Source: Pseudomonas fluorescens (GTDB taxonomy: Bacteria > Pseudomonadota > Gammaproteobacteria > Pseudomonadales > Pseudomonadaceae). Taken from it: 64,000 bases of DNA. The stretch covers positions 1,118,026 to 1,182,025 of the forward strand of contig NZ_MOBX01000013.1 of assembly GCF_003732425.1 (NCBI RefSeq). Reading direction: 5' to 3'. The position numbers were made by a program, and so were the translations under genes. Of the stretch, positions 1-9,100 are shown one piece after another. How positions within the stretch are numbered: position 1 is the stretch's first letter; each line of letters opens with the position of its first letter. The notes below the pieces were generated by a model. It was not told the DNA's origin. It searched no databases and worked only from the letters and a program-made list of their open reading frames with translations.

Positions 1-210
1 CAGTTCTTCATCAACGCCACCAACAACAGCTTCCTCAACCACACCGCCAAGACCGCTCAGGGCTGGGGTTATGCCGTATTCGGTAAAGTGGTTGCCGGCA
101 CTGAAGTTGTAGACAAGATCGAAGGCGTTGCCACCACTTCCAAGGCCGGCCACCAGGACGTACCAGCAGACGACGTGATCATCGAGAAAGCCGAGATCAT
201 CGAAGCGTGA
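1..210 (+). CDS. ppiB: Peptidyl-prolyl cis-trans isomerase B, 3' part
   Basis: Only the last 69 codons are in the window, open from base 1 and ending at the TGA at 208-210. The residues visible, including [15 protein letters not shown] and [20 protein letters not shown], are the C-terminal half of a cyclophilin. This family isomerises Xaa-Pro bonds during protein folding, and the lack of a visible export signal cannot be judged because the start is missing. The stop overlaps the GTG start of lpxH by GTGA, so the two genes are translationally coupled. ppiB-lpxH is the usual Pseudomonas order. Confidence 0.93.
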   Translation, partial: QFFINATNNSFLNHTAKTAQGWGYAVFGKVVAGTEVVDKIEGVATTSKAGHQDVPADDVIIEKAEIIEA

Positions 211-959
211 TATTGCTGATTTCAGACTTGCATCTGGAAGAGGAGCGCCCGGACATTACCCGGGCGTTTCTGGATTTGCTCGCCGGACGCGCCCGCTCGG
301 CGAGTGCGTTGTACATCCTCGGCGACTTTTTTGAAGCGTGGATTGGCGACGACGCCATGACGCCCTTCCAGCGTTCCATCTGCCAGGCCCTGCGCGAACT
401 CAGCGACAGCGGCACGGCGATTTTTCTGATGCACGGCAATCGCGACTTCATGCTCGGCAAGGCCTTCTGCAAGCAGGCCGGCTGTACGTTGTTGAAGGAT
501 CCGAGTGTCGTGCAGTTTTACGGCGAGCCGGTACTGTTGATGCACGGCGACAGCCTCTGTACCCGCGACGTCGGCTATATGAAGCTGCGGCGTTATCTGC
601 GTAATCCGATCACGCTGTTTATCCTGCGGCATCTGCCACTGAGCACCCGGCACAAACTGGCGCGCAAGTTGCGCAGCGAGAGCAAGGCGCAGGTGCGGAT
701 GAAGGCCAATGACATCGTTGATGTCACGCCGGAGGAGATTCCGCGGATCATGCAGGCGTTTGGCGTGAAGACGTTGATCCACGGGCACACCCATCGTCCG
801 GCGATCCACAAGCTGCAGCTCGGTGAGCAGGCGGCAAAGCGGATTGTGCTGGGGGATTGGGATCGTCAGGGGTGGGCGTTGCAGGTAGATGAGAGCGGGT
901 ACGCCCTGGCGCCGTTCGACTTTGCCCCGCCACCAGCCCTGCCCGCCCCTGCAATCTAA
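207..959 (+). CDS. lpxH: UDP-2,3-diacylglucosamine diphosphatase LpxH
   Basis: A 250-residue metallophosphoesterase that removes UMP from UDP-2,3-diacylglucosamine to give lipid X, the fourth step of lipid A synthesis at the inner face of the cytoplasmic membrane. The metal-binding motifs are all present in order: SDLH near residue 7, [11 protein letters not shown] near 40, HGNRD near 78, HGD near 113 and HGHTHRP near 194. Length fits the family (about 240). The start is the GTG overlapping the ppiB stop; no better ATG lies nearby before the DLH motif. A REP-type inverted repeat follows the gene. Confidence 0.95.
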   Translation: MILLISDLHLEEERPDITRAFLDLLAGRARSASALYILGDFFEAWIGDDAMTPFQRSICQALRELSDSGTAIFLMHGNRDFMLGKAFCKQAGCTLLKDPSVVQFYGEPVLLMHGDSLCTRDVGYMKLRRYLRNPITLFILRHLPLSTRHKLARKLRSESKAQVRMKANDIVDVTPEEIPRIMQAFGVKTLIHGHTHRPAIHKLQLGEQAAKRIVLGDWDRQGWALQVDESGYALAPFDFAPPPALPAPAI

Positions 960-974
960 AGCCCAACACAAAAC

Positions 975-1067
975 CCTGTGGGAGCGAGCCTGCTCGCGAA
1001 TGCAGTGTGTCATTCAGCAATCGAGTATCTGACACACCGCTTTCGCGAGCAGGCTCGCTCCCACAGG
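975..1067. repeat. REPIN-type inverted repeat, family A
   Basis: Two inverted copies of CTGTGGGAGCGAGCCTGCTC-type sequence, facing each other about 45 bases apart, between lpxH and the converging efflux operon. Each arm also contains its own small palindrome (GAGCGAGCCTGCTCGC). This is family A, the commonest repeat in the window. Confidence 0.85.
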
Positions 1068-1081
1068 TCCTGCTTTGCAGG

Positions 1082-2611
1082 TCAATGACCGCTGGCGGCC
1101 GGACCTGCCTTGGCGGCAAACGGCGGTTTCGCCAGCCACACAATCAGAATCAACCCCATAAAGCCCCAACCCAGCAGCGTGAAGTAATCCACGGTGGAGA
1201 GCATGTACGCCTGGCTGGTCAAAATCTGGTCCATCTGTGCATAAGCCGATTGGCTCGCGCCGCCTAAATGATTCAAGGTCTCGCGGGTTGCCGGTTCGAA
1301 AGTGCTGATGCTCTCACTCATGTACGCATGGTGCTGATCGGCGCGGCGAATCCAGATCCACGTGGTCAGCGACGCGGCAAAACTACCGCCCAAGGTCCGC
1401 AAGAAAGTCGCCAGGCCTGCACCATCGGCAATCTGGCTCGGCGGCAAGTCCGACATCAGGATGCTCAGGGTCGGCATGAAGAACAGCGCCACGCCAATGC
1501 CCATGAACAACTGCACCAGCGCGATGTGCTGGAAGTCCACTTCGTTGGTGAACCCGGCGCGCATGAAGCAGCTCAAACCAATCGCCAGAAACGCCAGGCC
1601 GGCGAGCAAGCGCAGGTCGAACTTGTTCGCGTACTTGCCGACAAACGGCGACAGCAACACCGGCAGAATGCCGATCGGCGCCACGGCCAGACCGGCCCAG
1701 GTCGCGGTGTAGCCCATCTGCGTCTGCAACCATTGCGGCAGGATCAGGTTGATACCGAAGAACCCCGCGTAACCCAGCACCAACACCAGCGTGCCGATGC
1801 GGAAGTTGCGATAGGCGAACAGCCGCAGGTTGACCACCGGGTGCTGGTCGGTCATTTCCCAGATGACGAACACCGCCAGCGCGATCACCGAAATCGCCGC
1901 GCCGATGATGATGAAATTCGACTCGAACCAGTCCAGATCATTGCCCTTGTCGAGGATTACCTGCAACGCGCCGACACCGATGATCAGCGTGATAAGACCA
2001 ACATAATCCATCGGCTGACGACTGGTTTCCACCGGGCGTTTGGCCAGTTGCGAACGCACCACCATCACCGCAAAGATGCCGATCGGTACGTTGATAAAGA
2101 AGATCCACGGCCAGCTGTAACTGTCGGTGATCCAGCCACCGAGAATGGGTCCGGCAATCGGCGCGACCACCGTGACCATCGCCAGTAACGCCAGGGCCAT
2201 GCCGCGCCTGGCGGGCGGATAAACCGCGATCAACAGGGTTTGCGTCATCGGATACAGCGGCCCGGCAACCAGACCTTGCAGCACGCGGAAGCCGATCAGT
2301 TCCGGCATCGAGGTCGAGATACCACAAAGAAACGAGGCCAGCACGAACAGGATGGTGGCCCACAAAAACAGCTTCACCTCACCGAAACGACGGCTGAGCC
2401 AACCGGTCAGCGGCAGCGCAATCGCGTTACTCACGGCGAACGAGGTGATCACCCAGGTGCCCTGCTCCGAACTCACCCCGAGGTTACCGGAAATCGTCGG
2501 CAGCGCCACGTTGGCAATGGTGGTGTCGAGCACTTGCATGAACGTTGCCAGCGACAGACCGATGGTACTGAGCAACAGGCTGGGCGGCGTGAAAGAGGCG
2601 TTATTGCTCAT
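1082..2611 (-). CDS. emrB: DHA2-family multidrug efflux permease, EmrB type
   Basis: A 509-residue major facilitator of the 14-helix DHA2 family. It is the inner-membrane pump of a tripartite drug exporter working with the adaptor and outer-membrane factor encoded just upstream. Visible signatures are QVLDTTIANVALPTI in helix 1, the SRRFGEVK loop after helix 2, and GLVAGPLYPMTQTLL, with many further hydrophobic segments. Start ATG has AAAGGA nine bases ahead. A REPIN separates it from emrA (about 160 bases), which may lower its expression relative to the upstream genes. Substrate cannot be read from sequence. Confidence 0.9.
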   Translation of the reverse strand: MSNNASFTPPSLLLSTIGLSLATFMQVLDTTIANVALPTISGNLGVSSEQGTWVITSFAVSNAIALPLTGWLSRRFGEVKLFLWATILFVLASFLCGISTSMPELIGFRVLQGLVAGPLYPMTQTLLIAVYPPARRGMALALLAMVTVVAPIAGPILGGWITDSYSWPWIFFINVPIGIFAVMVVRSQLAKRPVETSRQPMDYVGLITLIIGVGALQVILDKGNDLDWFESNFIIIGAAISVIALAVFVIWEMTDQHPVVNLRLFAYRNFRIGTLVLVLGYAGFFGINLILPQWLQTQMGYTATWAGLAVAPIGILPVLLSPFVGKYANKFDLRLLAGLAFLAIGLSCFMRAGFTNEVDFQHIALVQLFMGIGVALFFMPTLSILMSDLPPSQIADGAGLATFLRTLGGSFAASLTTWIWIRRADQHHAYMSESISTFEPATRETLNHLGGASQSAYAQMDQILTSQAYMLSTVDYFTLLGWGFMGLILIVWLAKPPFAAKAGPAASGH

Positions 2612-2650
2612 TGTGAATCCTTTGAAACCTGATTGACGCTATGGAGCGGA

Positions 2651-2752
2651 CCTTTGTGGCGAGGGAGCTTGCTCCCGCTCGGCTGCGAAGCAGTCGCAAG
2701 CTTTTGGGGCCGCTGCGCGCCCCAGCGGGAGCAAGCTCCCTCGCCACAAAGG
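2651..2752. repeat. REPIN-type inverted repeat, family B, inside the efflux operon
   Basis: Inverted arms of TTTGTGGCGAGGGAGCTTGC type with each arm holding GGGAGCTTGCTCCC. It fills the gap between emrA and emrB within one operon, where it could act as an mRNA-stabilising or attenuating structure. Confidence 0.85.
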
Positions 2753-2774
2753 CCCGCACCTGAGGAGTGTGATC

Positions 2775-3977
2775 TCAGCGTTGCGCAGTTTTGCTGAGCG
2801 CCGCGCTGTTGTCGTGGATCAGCTGCGCAATCATCGCGTCGGCTTCGGCCAGTTGGCGGTCGTAGACGTTGGTGCTGAACGAGGCCTTTTGCGGTGGCTG
2901 CTGCGCCAGTACCGGACCGCTCTGGTCGTGCAGGTTGACTTCAACGTTGGTCGACAGGCCGACGCGCAGCGGATGCTTGGCCAGCTCTTCGGCGTTGATG
3001 TGAATGCGCACCGGCACACGCTGAACAATCTTGATCCAGTTACCGGTAGCGTTTTGCGCAGGCAGCAGAGCAAACGCGCTGCCGGTGCCGGCGCCGAGGC
3101 TATCGACGGTACCGCTGTATTTCACGTCGCTGCCGTAGATGTCGGATTCGATATCCACCGGCTGACCGATGCGCATGTCGCGCAATTGGGTTTCTTTGAA
3201 GTTGGCGTCGATCCACAGCTGATCCAGTGGAATCACCGCCATCAACGCCGTGCCCGGCTGCACACGCTGCCCGAGTTGCACGGTGCGCTTGGCGACGTAA
3301 CCGGTGACCGGCGCAATCAGCGTGCTGCGCGCATTGGTCAGGTACGCCTGACGCAGATCGGCAGCGGCCGACATCACGTCCGGATGCGACGAGACCACGG
3401 TGTCATCAACCAAGGCGCTGGTGGTTTTCAGTTGCTGCTTGGCGTTGGCCAGGGCATTTTGCGCCGAGGTCAGGTCATCGCGAGCGTGGGACAGTTCTTC
3501 CTGGGAAATCGCCCCGCCCTGCGCCAGGTTCTTCCGGCGGTTGTAGTTGTCCTGCGCCTTCTGCACTTCGGCCTGCTGAGCGTTGACCTGGGCTTTCATG
3601 CCGTCAACGTTGCTGTACAAGCCGCGCACCTGACGCACAGTGCGCGCCAGTTTCGCCTGGGCACTTTGCAGACCGACTTCGGCATCGTTGGGGTCGAAGT
3701 TGATCAGCACCTGACCTTCGTGAACCAGATCACCATCGTCAGCGCCGATGCTGACCACGGTGCCGGTGACCAGTGGGGTGATTTCGACGACGTTGCCGTT
3801 GACGTAGGCGTCGTCGGTGCTTTCGTTAAAGCGCCCGATGAACTCGTGGTACGCCCAGACGCCGGCGCAGGCGAGCGCGACCACAACGGCCAGCGCCAAC
3901 AGCATCACTTTGCGTTTGCGCGGGTTGCCGGTGTCCGGGGTGTTGCCTTGAGCTTGAGTGTTTTCGGCAGTGGCCAT
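2775..3977 (-). CDS. emrA: HlyD-family membrane fusion protein, EmrA type
   Basis: A 400-residue periplasmic adaptor joining the EmrB pump to the outer-membrane channel. After a short cytoplasmic N-terminus there is one membrane anchor (about residues 24-43, rich in Leu, Ala and Val), then the lipoyl-like half DDAYVNGNVVEITPLVTGTV near 55-75, a long coiled-coil hairpin (about 95-190, Ala/Gln/Lys-rich), and the returning half with VTGYVAKRTVQLGQRVQPG near 225. Start ATG is preceded by AAGG. It lies 15 bases after the outer-membrane factor gene in the same transcript. Confidence 0.92.
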   Translation of the reverse strand: MATAENTQAQGNTPDTGNPRKRKVMLLALAVVVALACAGVWAYHEFIGRFNESTDDAYVNGNVVEITPLVTGTVVSIGADDGDLVHEGQVLINFDPNDAEVGLQSAQAKLARTVRQVRGLYSNVDGMKAQVNAQQAEVQKAQDNYNRRKNLAQGGAISQEELSHARDDLTSAQNALANAKQQLKTTSALVDDTVVSSHPDVMSAAADLRQAYLTNARSTLIAPVTGYVAKRTVQLGQRVQPGTALMAVIPLDQLWIDANFKETQLRDMRIGQPVDIESDIYGSDVKYSGTVDSLGAGTGSAFALLPAQNATGNWIKIVQRVPVRIHINAEELAKHPLRVGLSTNVEVNLHDQSGPVLAQQPPQKASFSTNVYDRQLAEADAMIAQLIHDNSAALSKTAQR

Positions 3978-3992
3978 GACAAATACCTTGAA

Positions 3993-5471
3993 TTAGTTGT
4001 GCGACGTGGCTGGGGTGGCGTTGGCTGCGGTCAGGGTGTCTCCCTGGAAGCCGCCGCCCAGCGCTTGCATCAGTTGAATCGACAGGTCGATCTGCTCGGC
4101 ATTGAGGTTGGCCAGTTGACGCTGGGCCTGGAGCAATTGCTGCTCGATGCTGAGCACGTCCAGGTAGTTGCCGATGCCGGAACCGTAACGCTGGACGACG
4201 GTGTTGTAAGAATCCTGGGCAATCTCGGTGGCGTGTTGCTGCGCACCGATCTGCCGGCCGATGTCACGCAACTGGTTGATCGTGTCGCTGACATCGCCCA
4301 GTGCCTTCACCAGGCTTTTGTTGTACTGCGCCACTGCCAGGTCGTAATCGGCGTCGCGCGCATCGAGGTTGGCGCGCAGGCGTCCGCCGTCGAAAATCGG
4401 CACCGAAATGGTCGGGGCAATGTTGAAGAAGCGACTGGCCGAGCCAAACATCGCGTCACCCAACAACGATTCGGCCCCGGCCAAGGCCGTGAGGTTCAAG
4501 TTGGGATAGAAGCGGGTTTTCGCCGAGTCGATGTCTTTACTCGCGGCTTCGACGCGCCAGCGCGCGGCGACCAGATCCGGGCGACGACCGAGCAGTTCCG
4601 CCGGCAACACCGACGGCACCGCCACGGCACTGGCTTGTAGCACTTTCGGGCGGGCAATTTCGCTGCCGCGATCCGGGCCTTTGCCGAGCAGCACCGCCAA
4701 GGCGATCTTGGCGCTGTTCAAGCGTTTTTCCGCGTCGATCAGGCTGGCTTCGGAACTGGCTTCCAGGCTCTGGGTTTGCTGGAACTGATACTGGCTGTCG
4801 ATCCCGGAACTCAGGCGACGCTGGCTCAAATCGAGCATTTGCTTGGTGCGCTTGAGGTCTTCGTTCGCCAGGTCATAAACGATGTGTGCCTGCCCGAGAT
4901 CGCTGTAAGCGCGAGCGACGTCGGCGGCGAGGGTCAGTTGTGCGGCCTGACGATCAACTTCAGCGGCACGGGCCTGACCGAGTGCAGCTTCCCAGGCATC
5001 ACGCTGGCCGCCCCACAGGTCGAAGTTGTAATTGAAACCGGCGCTGACATTGCGCACCGTCGAATAAGCCCCACCCTGCCCCAGCGGATCCTGATCGCGA
5101 GCCAAGCGCGAACGGCTGATGCCGGCGCTGGCGTCGAGGGTCGGATAACGTTCGGCATCGGCGGCATACGCGGCGGCGCTGGCCTGATGTGCACGGGCTT
5201 CGGCGATTTGCATGTCCGGGCTGTCGTGCAGCGCTTCGCGGATCAAACCGTCGAGTTGCGGATCGCCAAGGCTGGTCCACCAGTCGCTTTTCGGCCACGC
5301 GGCCGGCGAGAGAGTCACGCCGTTCAGCGACTGGCCGACTTTCAGGCTTTTCGCATCAAGATTCTGGCCTTGGGTGTCGAGGCCGCTGTAGTTGGCGCAA
5401 CCGGCGAGGATCATCGCCGACAGCACCAGCGTCAGGCTGCTGCGCAAGGTGTTACCGCTCATTGTGTTCAC
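3993..5471 (-). CDS. NodT/OprM-type outer-membrane efflux lipoprotein
   Basis: A 492-residue RND/EmrAB outer-membrane factor. The N-terminus has a signal peptide ending in a lipobox LAGC at residue 25, so it should be lipid-anchored to the outer membrane. Two repeated TolC-type segments follow, with typical motifs: SDWWTSLGDPQLD near 62, FDLWGG near 150, LLGRRPDLVAARWRVEAA near 290 and FYPNLNLTA near 320. It would form the trimeric exit duct for the EmrAB pump. The first 20 bases overlap the end of the marR gene, so the two are co-transcribed. Start ATG follows TAGGTGA. Confidence 0.92.
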   Translation of the reverse strand: MNTMSGNTLRSSLTLVLSAMILAGCANYSGLDTQGQNLDAKSLKVGQSLNGVTLSPAAWPKSDWWTSLGDPQLDGLIREALHDSPDMQIAEARAHQASAAAYAADAERYPTLDASAGISRSRLARDQDPLGQGGAYSTVRNVSAGFNYNFDLWGGQRDAWEAALGQARAAEVDRQAAQLTLAADVARAYSDLGQAHIVYDLANEDLKRTKQMLDLSQRRLSSGIDSQYQFQQTQSLEASSEASLIDAEKRLNSAKIALAVLLGKGPDRGSEIARPKVLQASAVAVPSVLPAELLGRRPDLVAARWRVEAASKDIDSAKTRFYPNLNLTALAGAESLLGDAMFGSASRFFNIAPTISVPIFDGGRLRANLDARDADYDLAVAQYNKSLVKALGDVSDTINQLRDIGRQIGAQQHATEIAQDSYNTVVQRYGSGIGNYLDVLSIEQQLLQAQRQLANLNAEQIDLSIQLMQALGGGFQGDTLTAANATPATSHN

Positions 5472-5934
5472 CTAACCGCTGGATAGTGATCGGGTCACCG
5501 GCTGCCAGCAGGATTTTCTTGAGGATGTATTCCAGGGTCTTCAACTCGTCCGGAGTGACGGCGCCGGCCAGTTCATTCATCGCATCGGCGCCGATGTACG
5601 GCAGGCGATCAGCCAGTTGCTGGCCCTGCTCGGTGAGTTTGAGTTGCACCTGCCGGCGATCGCCTTCGCTGCGTTGACGAACCAGAAAACCTTTCTGCTC
5701 CAGACGATCGAGCATGCGCGTCATCGAACCGCTGTCCAGCGACAGATGCCGGCACAGCTCGGCCGGGGTGTCGACGCCGAACTGGGCCATGATGATCAAC
5801 ACTTTGAACTGCGCGGCGGTGATGCCGTGGGGTTCCATGTGGGTGTCGATGATCCGGTCCTTGAGCAGCGCAGCACGGCCAAGCAACAGGCCAAGATGGC
5901 AGTGTTTGAATTCGTCCGGGGTGAAATGCTTCAT
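5452..5934 (-). CDS. MarR-family repressor of the efflux operon
   Basis: A 160-residue winged-helix MarR/EmrR-like protein, first gene of the efflux operon. The recognition region PAELCRHLSLDSGSMTRMLD near 75-94 and the wing RQRSEGDRRQVQLKLT near 100-118 match the family. It most likely represses its own operon and releases DNA on binding a phenolic or drug ligand. Two palindromes directly upstream are the expected binding sites. Start ATG follows GGTGAG. Ligand is unknown. Confidence 0.9.
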   Translation of the reverse strand: MKHFTPDEFKHCHLGLLLGRAALLKDRIIDTHMEPHGITAAQFKVLIIMAQFGVDTPAELCRHLSLDSGSMTRMLDRLEQKGFLVRQRSEGDRRQVQLKLTEQGQQLADRLPYIGADAMNELAGAVTPDELKTLEYILKKILLAAGDPITIQRLGEHNER

Positions 5935-5948
5935 TTGCTCACCTAATA

Positions 5949-6004
5949 ACTGCCTAGGCAGTGAATGTATGTCGAGATGTTACTGCCTAGGCAGCGAATG
6001 TCAA
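5949..6004 (-). promoter_or_regulatory. Efflux operon promoter with two MarR-type operators
   Basis: Read on the minus strand there is TTGACA (6004-5999), a 16-base spacer and TAACAT as a weak -10. The spacer contains ACTGCCTAGGCAG (5982-5994 on the plus strand), and a second, perfect 14-base palindrome ACTGCCTAGGCAGT lies at 5949-5962, just after the -10. The copies are 33 bases apart, about three helical turns, so two dimers would sit on the same DNA face. The arrangement fits autorepression by the MarR protein encoded 15 bases further on. Binding is inferred. Confidence 0.8.
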
Positions 6005-6070
6005 CGTAATAGTTAGGTGGCTTGGTAATTAGTTGACCAGTGGGCTGGGTTTTGTGTTGCACATGCGAAC

Positions 6071-6167
6071 GCTATCGCTGGCAAGCCAGCTCCCACAGGG
6101 ATCTGCGGTGAACACAAATTCTGTGAACACCCGAAACACCTGTGGGAGCTGGCTTGCCTGCGATGGA
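6071..6167. repeat. Inverted repeat, family C
   Basis: Arms CTATCGCTGGCAAGCCAGCTCC and its inverse (GGGAGCTGGCTTGCCTGCGATGG) about 45 bases apart, in the gap between the divergent efflux promoter and the 3' end of tamB. Related in design to the other REPINs but a different sequence. Confidence 0.8.
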
Positions 6168-6196
6168 GGCGACTCGGTTTAAAGAGGGAGCGCGAC

Positions 6197-9100
6197 CTAG
6201 AAATCGCGCTTGTAGAAGATATCCAGCGAACTCGCAACGCCACTGGCCGCTTCGACATAGACCTTCTTGCTCAGCTTGTAGCGCAGCGCGATGGTACTGG
6301 CCGGTTCAAACACGCCAACGCCATAGCGCAAACTGAGCTTCTCGGTAATATTGCCGCTTGCAACCACGCTGGTGGCATCGCCGCTGCCTTGGGTGTCAAG
6401 CTGGAAATCCTGAATCCCCAGATCCTTGGCCAGACCGCTGGTGACCCCGGAACTGCCCATCAAGCCCAGGCCCAGCGCCGCTTGCGCGAGCATGTTGTTG
6501 TCCTCGCCGTTGGTGCTCAGCGGTCGGCCCAGCACCAGATAGGACAACGCCTGCTCCTGACTCATCGCCGGCTCGGAGAAGATCTGCGTGGTCGGTTGCT
6601 CGGCGCTGCCGCTCAGGCGAATACCGGCGATCACGTCGTCGGTCTGGCGGATCGCTTCGATGTCCAGATACGGCTGATCGATCGGGCCGGCAAACAGCAG
6701 GCGCGCACGCCGCACCGACAAACGCTGGCCGTAGGCACTGTAGCGGCCATCGTTGAGCCACAGTTCACCGCGAGTGTCCATGTTGTCGCCGATGTGCACG
6801 TGACCTTGCACGTTGGCGGTCAGACCGAAACCGGCGAAGGCCAGTTTGTCTTCGCCGACCACCACGTCGATGTCCATTTTCATCGCCATCGGCGGTTTGC
6901 CCTCTTCGGTCTGCGCACCGACGATGATTGTGTCATCAGAGACTTTCACCGTGGATGGCGGCAGCTCACGCACGGTGATTTCGCCTCTGGGCACCTGCAC
7001 TTTGCCGGCGATTTTCAGCTCATCGCCGGCCATGGAAATCTTCAGGTCCGGCGCCACTTCCAACTTGGCGTACGGCTCAACGCTGACCGGCAATTGCGTG
7101 CCTTTCAGCGCCAGATCGACCACCAGCGCCTGCCCCCAGGCGACGTTACCGTTGAGGCTGCCCTGCCCGCTCTTGCCACTTTTCCAGCCGCCATCGAGGC
7201 GCACCGATTCGCCGGCAATCACGGCGGTGAGTTGCAGATTTTGCAACTCCATCGGCAACTCGGCGCCGGACACTTCGCCGTCGCTGAGTTGTACGGTGCC
7301 GTTGACCAAAGGCGCGAGCAGTCCGCCGGAAATCGTGCCGCTACCATTCAGGCGTCCGGTTAGTTTTTCGACCATCGGCACAAACGGCCGCGCCACCGAA
7401 AGATCAAGCCCGGAGAGGCGGAACGAACCGCTCAGCGGTTTGTTTTTCGGCAGCGGATTGAGCTGCGCCTGCACCATCAACTCGCCGAGTTTACCGCCGA
7501 CGAAGTTGAGTTCAGTGTCGACGCGCTTGGGCGTGAGTTTGCTGGTGAGTTTCAGGGTCTGGTACGGGAAGTCCAGCCACTGATCCTTTTCTTTCATGCG
7601 CAAGGTGCCACCGCTGGCGTCGATGCTGACCACGCCATTGGGACCGCTGGCCGGCAGATCCAGTTGCAGATCAGCGTTGAGCTTACCCTGCCAGGCGAAG
7701 TCTTTCGGCAACCATTGCGCCAGACTTTCGATCGGGAACTGCTTGAGGTGGTAGCGCAGTTTCGGCTCCGGCATCAGCCGCTGATCTTCACCGCACAGGC
7801 TGGCATTGCCGGACATCCAGCAATGCGCGCCGAAGTTGATTTTGCCGTCAGCCAGACGCTCAAGCTTGGCCGGATTCTGCAGCTTCCAGTCTTGGCCGCC
7901 GGCCTGAATGTCACCGCTGGCCAGGCGCCCGCGCCAGTTGCCTTTGTCGAGGTTACCGTCCAGACCAAGGGCGAGTTTCAGCTTCGGCCCGATCAGGTCG
8001 AGGTTGAGTTTCTGATTCTTGATGTCGCCCTGAGCGCTGGCGGTCAGCGTGCCCAATGAAGTGTCGCCGGCCTGAATGCCGGCGCCTTTCAAATCGATCT
8101 TCGCCCGTTGCGCGCTGTCGAGGGTGGCATCGAGGTTGAGGCTTTGCAGGCGATTGTCCTGGAACGCCAGTTGCGATCCTTGCAGGTCGAGCTTGCCTTG
8201 TGGCGCCTTCAGCGTGCCAGCCACATTGACCTGACCGCTGACCTGCCCGCGCAGTTGCGGCCAGAGCTGGGCCAGGCGCGACAGCTTGATGTCGATCTGC
8301 CCGCTGAGTTTCTGTTGCAGGCTGCCCTTGCCGTTGATGCTGTTGTCGCCGAGGCGGATTTGCAGGGCGTTGAGGTTCCACTGTTCGCCAGCACCGTCAG
8401 CCTTGGCCTGGAGGATCGCCGGTTGGCCGCGCAGTTTGCCTTTCAAGTCGAGGTCGGCGGTGAGGCTAAGGCGTTCGTTTTTCATTTCGCCTTGGCTTTT
8501 CAGCGGCCCGGCCAAAGTGCCCGGCAACTCGGCGACCCAGTAAGCCGGGTTGAGCGCCGACAGCTCCAGCGCCGTGTCCCAAGCGATGCCATCGGCGAAC
8601 TGCACATTGACATGGCCTTCAGCCTTGCCCTGCCCGGCTTGCATTTTCAGTTGCGGCAGGGCGATCTGTTTCAGGCTGCCGCTGAACGGACTGCTCAGGG
8701 TAAACGCGCCCGCCGGGCCGTCCAGTGCAGCGGCGAAGTTGCCGAGGTATTGGCCGTCGGTGTAGGAGACTTCGCCAGTGAAAGTACGCAAAGCCACTTG
8801 TGGCTCGTCGATTTCGTTATAGAGCCGGTGCCACGGGAAATCCTGCCAGTTGATGTTGGCTTGGGCGCTGAGGCCTTTGCTCCAGTCAACACTGCCGGTG
8901 AGTTTCAGGCTTTGCTTGTCGTTGGCCGTCAGGTCGAGGCCGGCAATCTGCGCGCCGCTGGCGTCGACTTTGCCTTGCAGCAGCAGCGCTACCGGGCCTT
9001 TATCGGCAGGGAGCGTGGCGTTGCCGTTGAGCTGGTAACCGTTTTTCAGGTCGCCTTCGCCGGTCAGTACCAATTGATTGAGTTGCAGCGTGTCCGGCAG

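Noticed and set aside
975..1067. Family A inverted repeats as insertion-sequence ends or CRISPR units
   Set aside because: They contain no transposase gene, are under about 140 bases, and recur as scattered pairs typical of REPINs.
2769..4640. 623-codon plus-strand frame over emrA and the outer-membrane factor gene
   Set aside because: It is antisense to two clear genes with good motifs, and has no family motifs of its own; it is a high-GC shadow.
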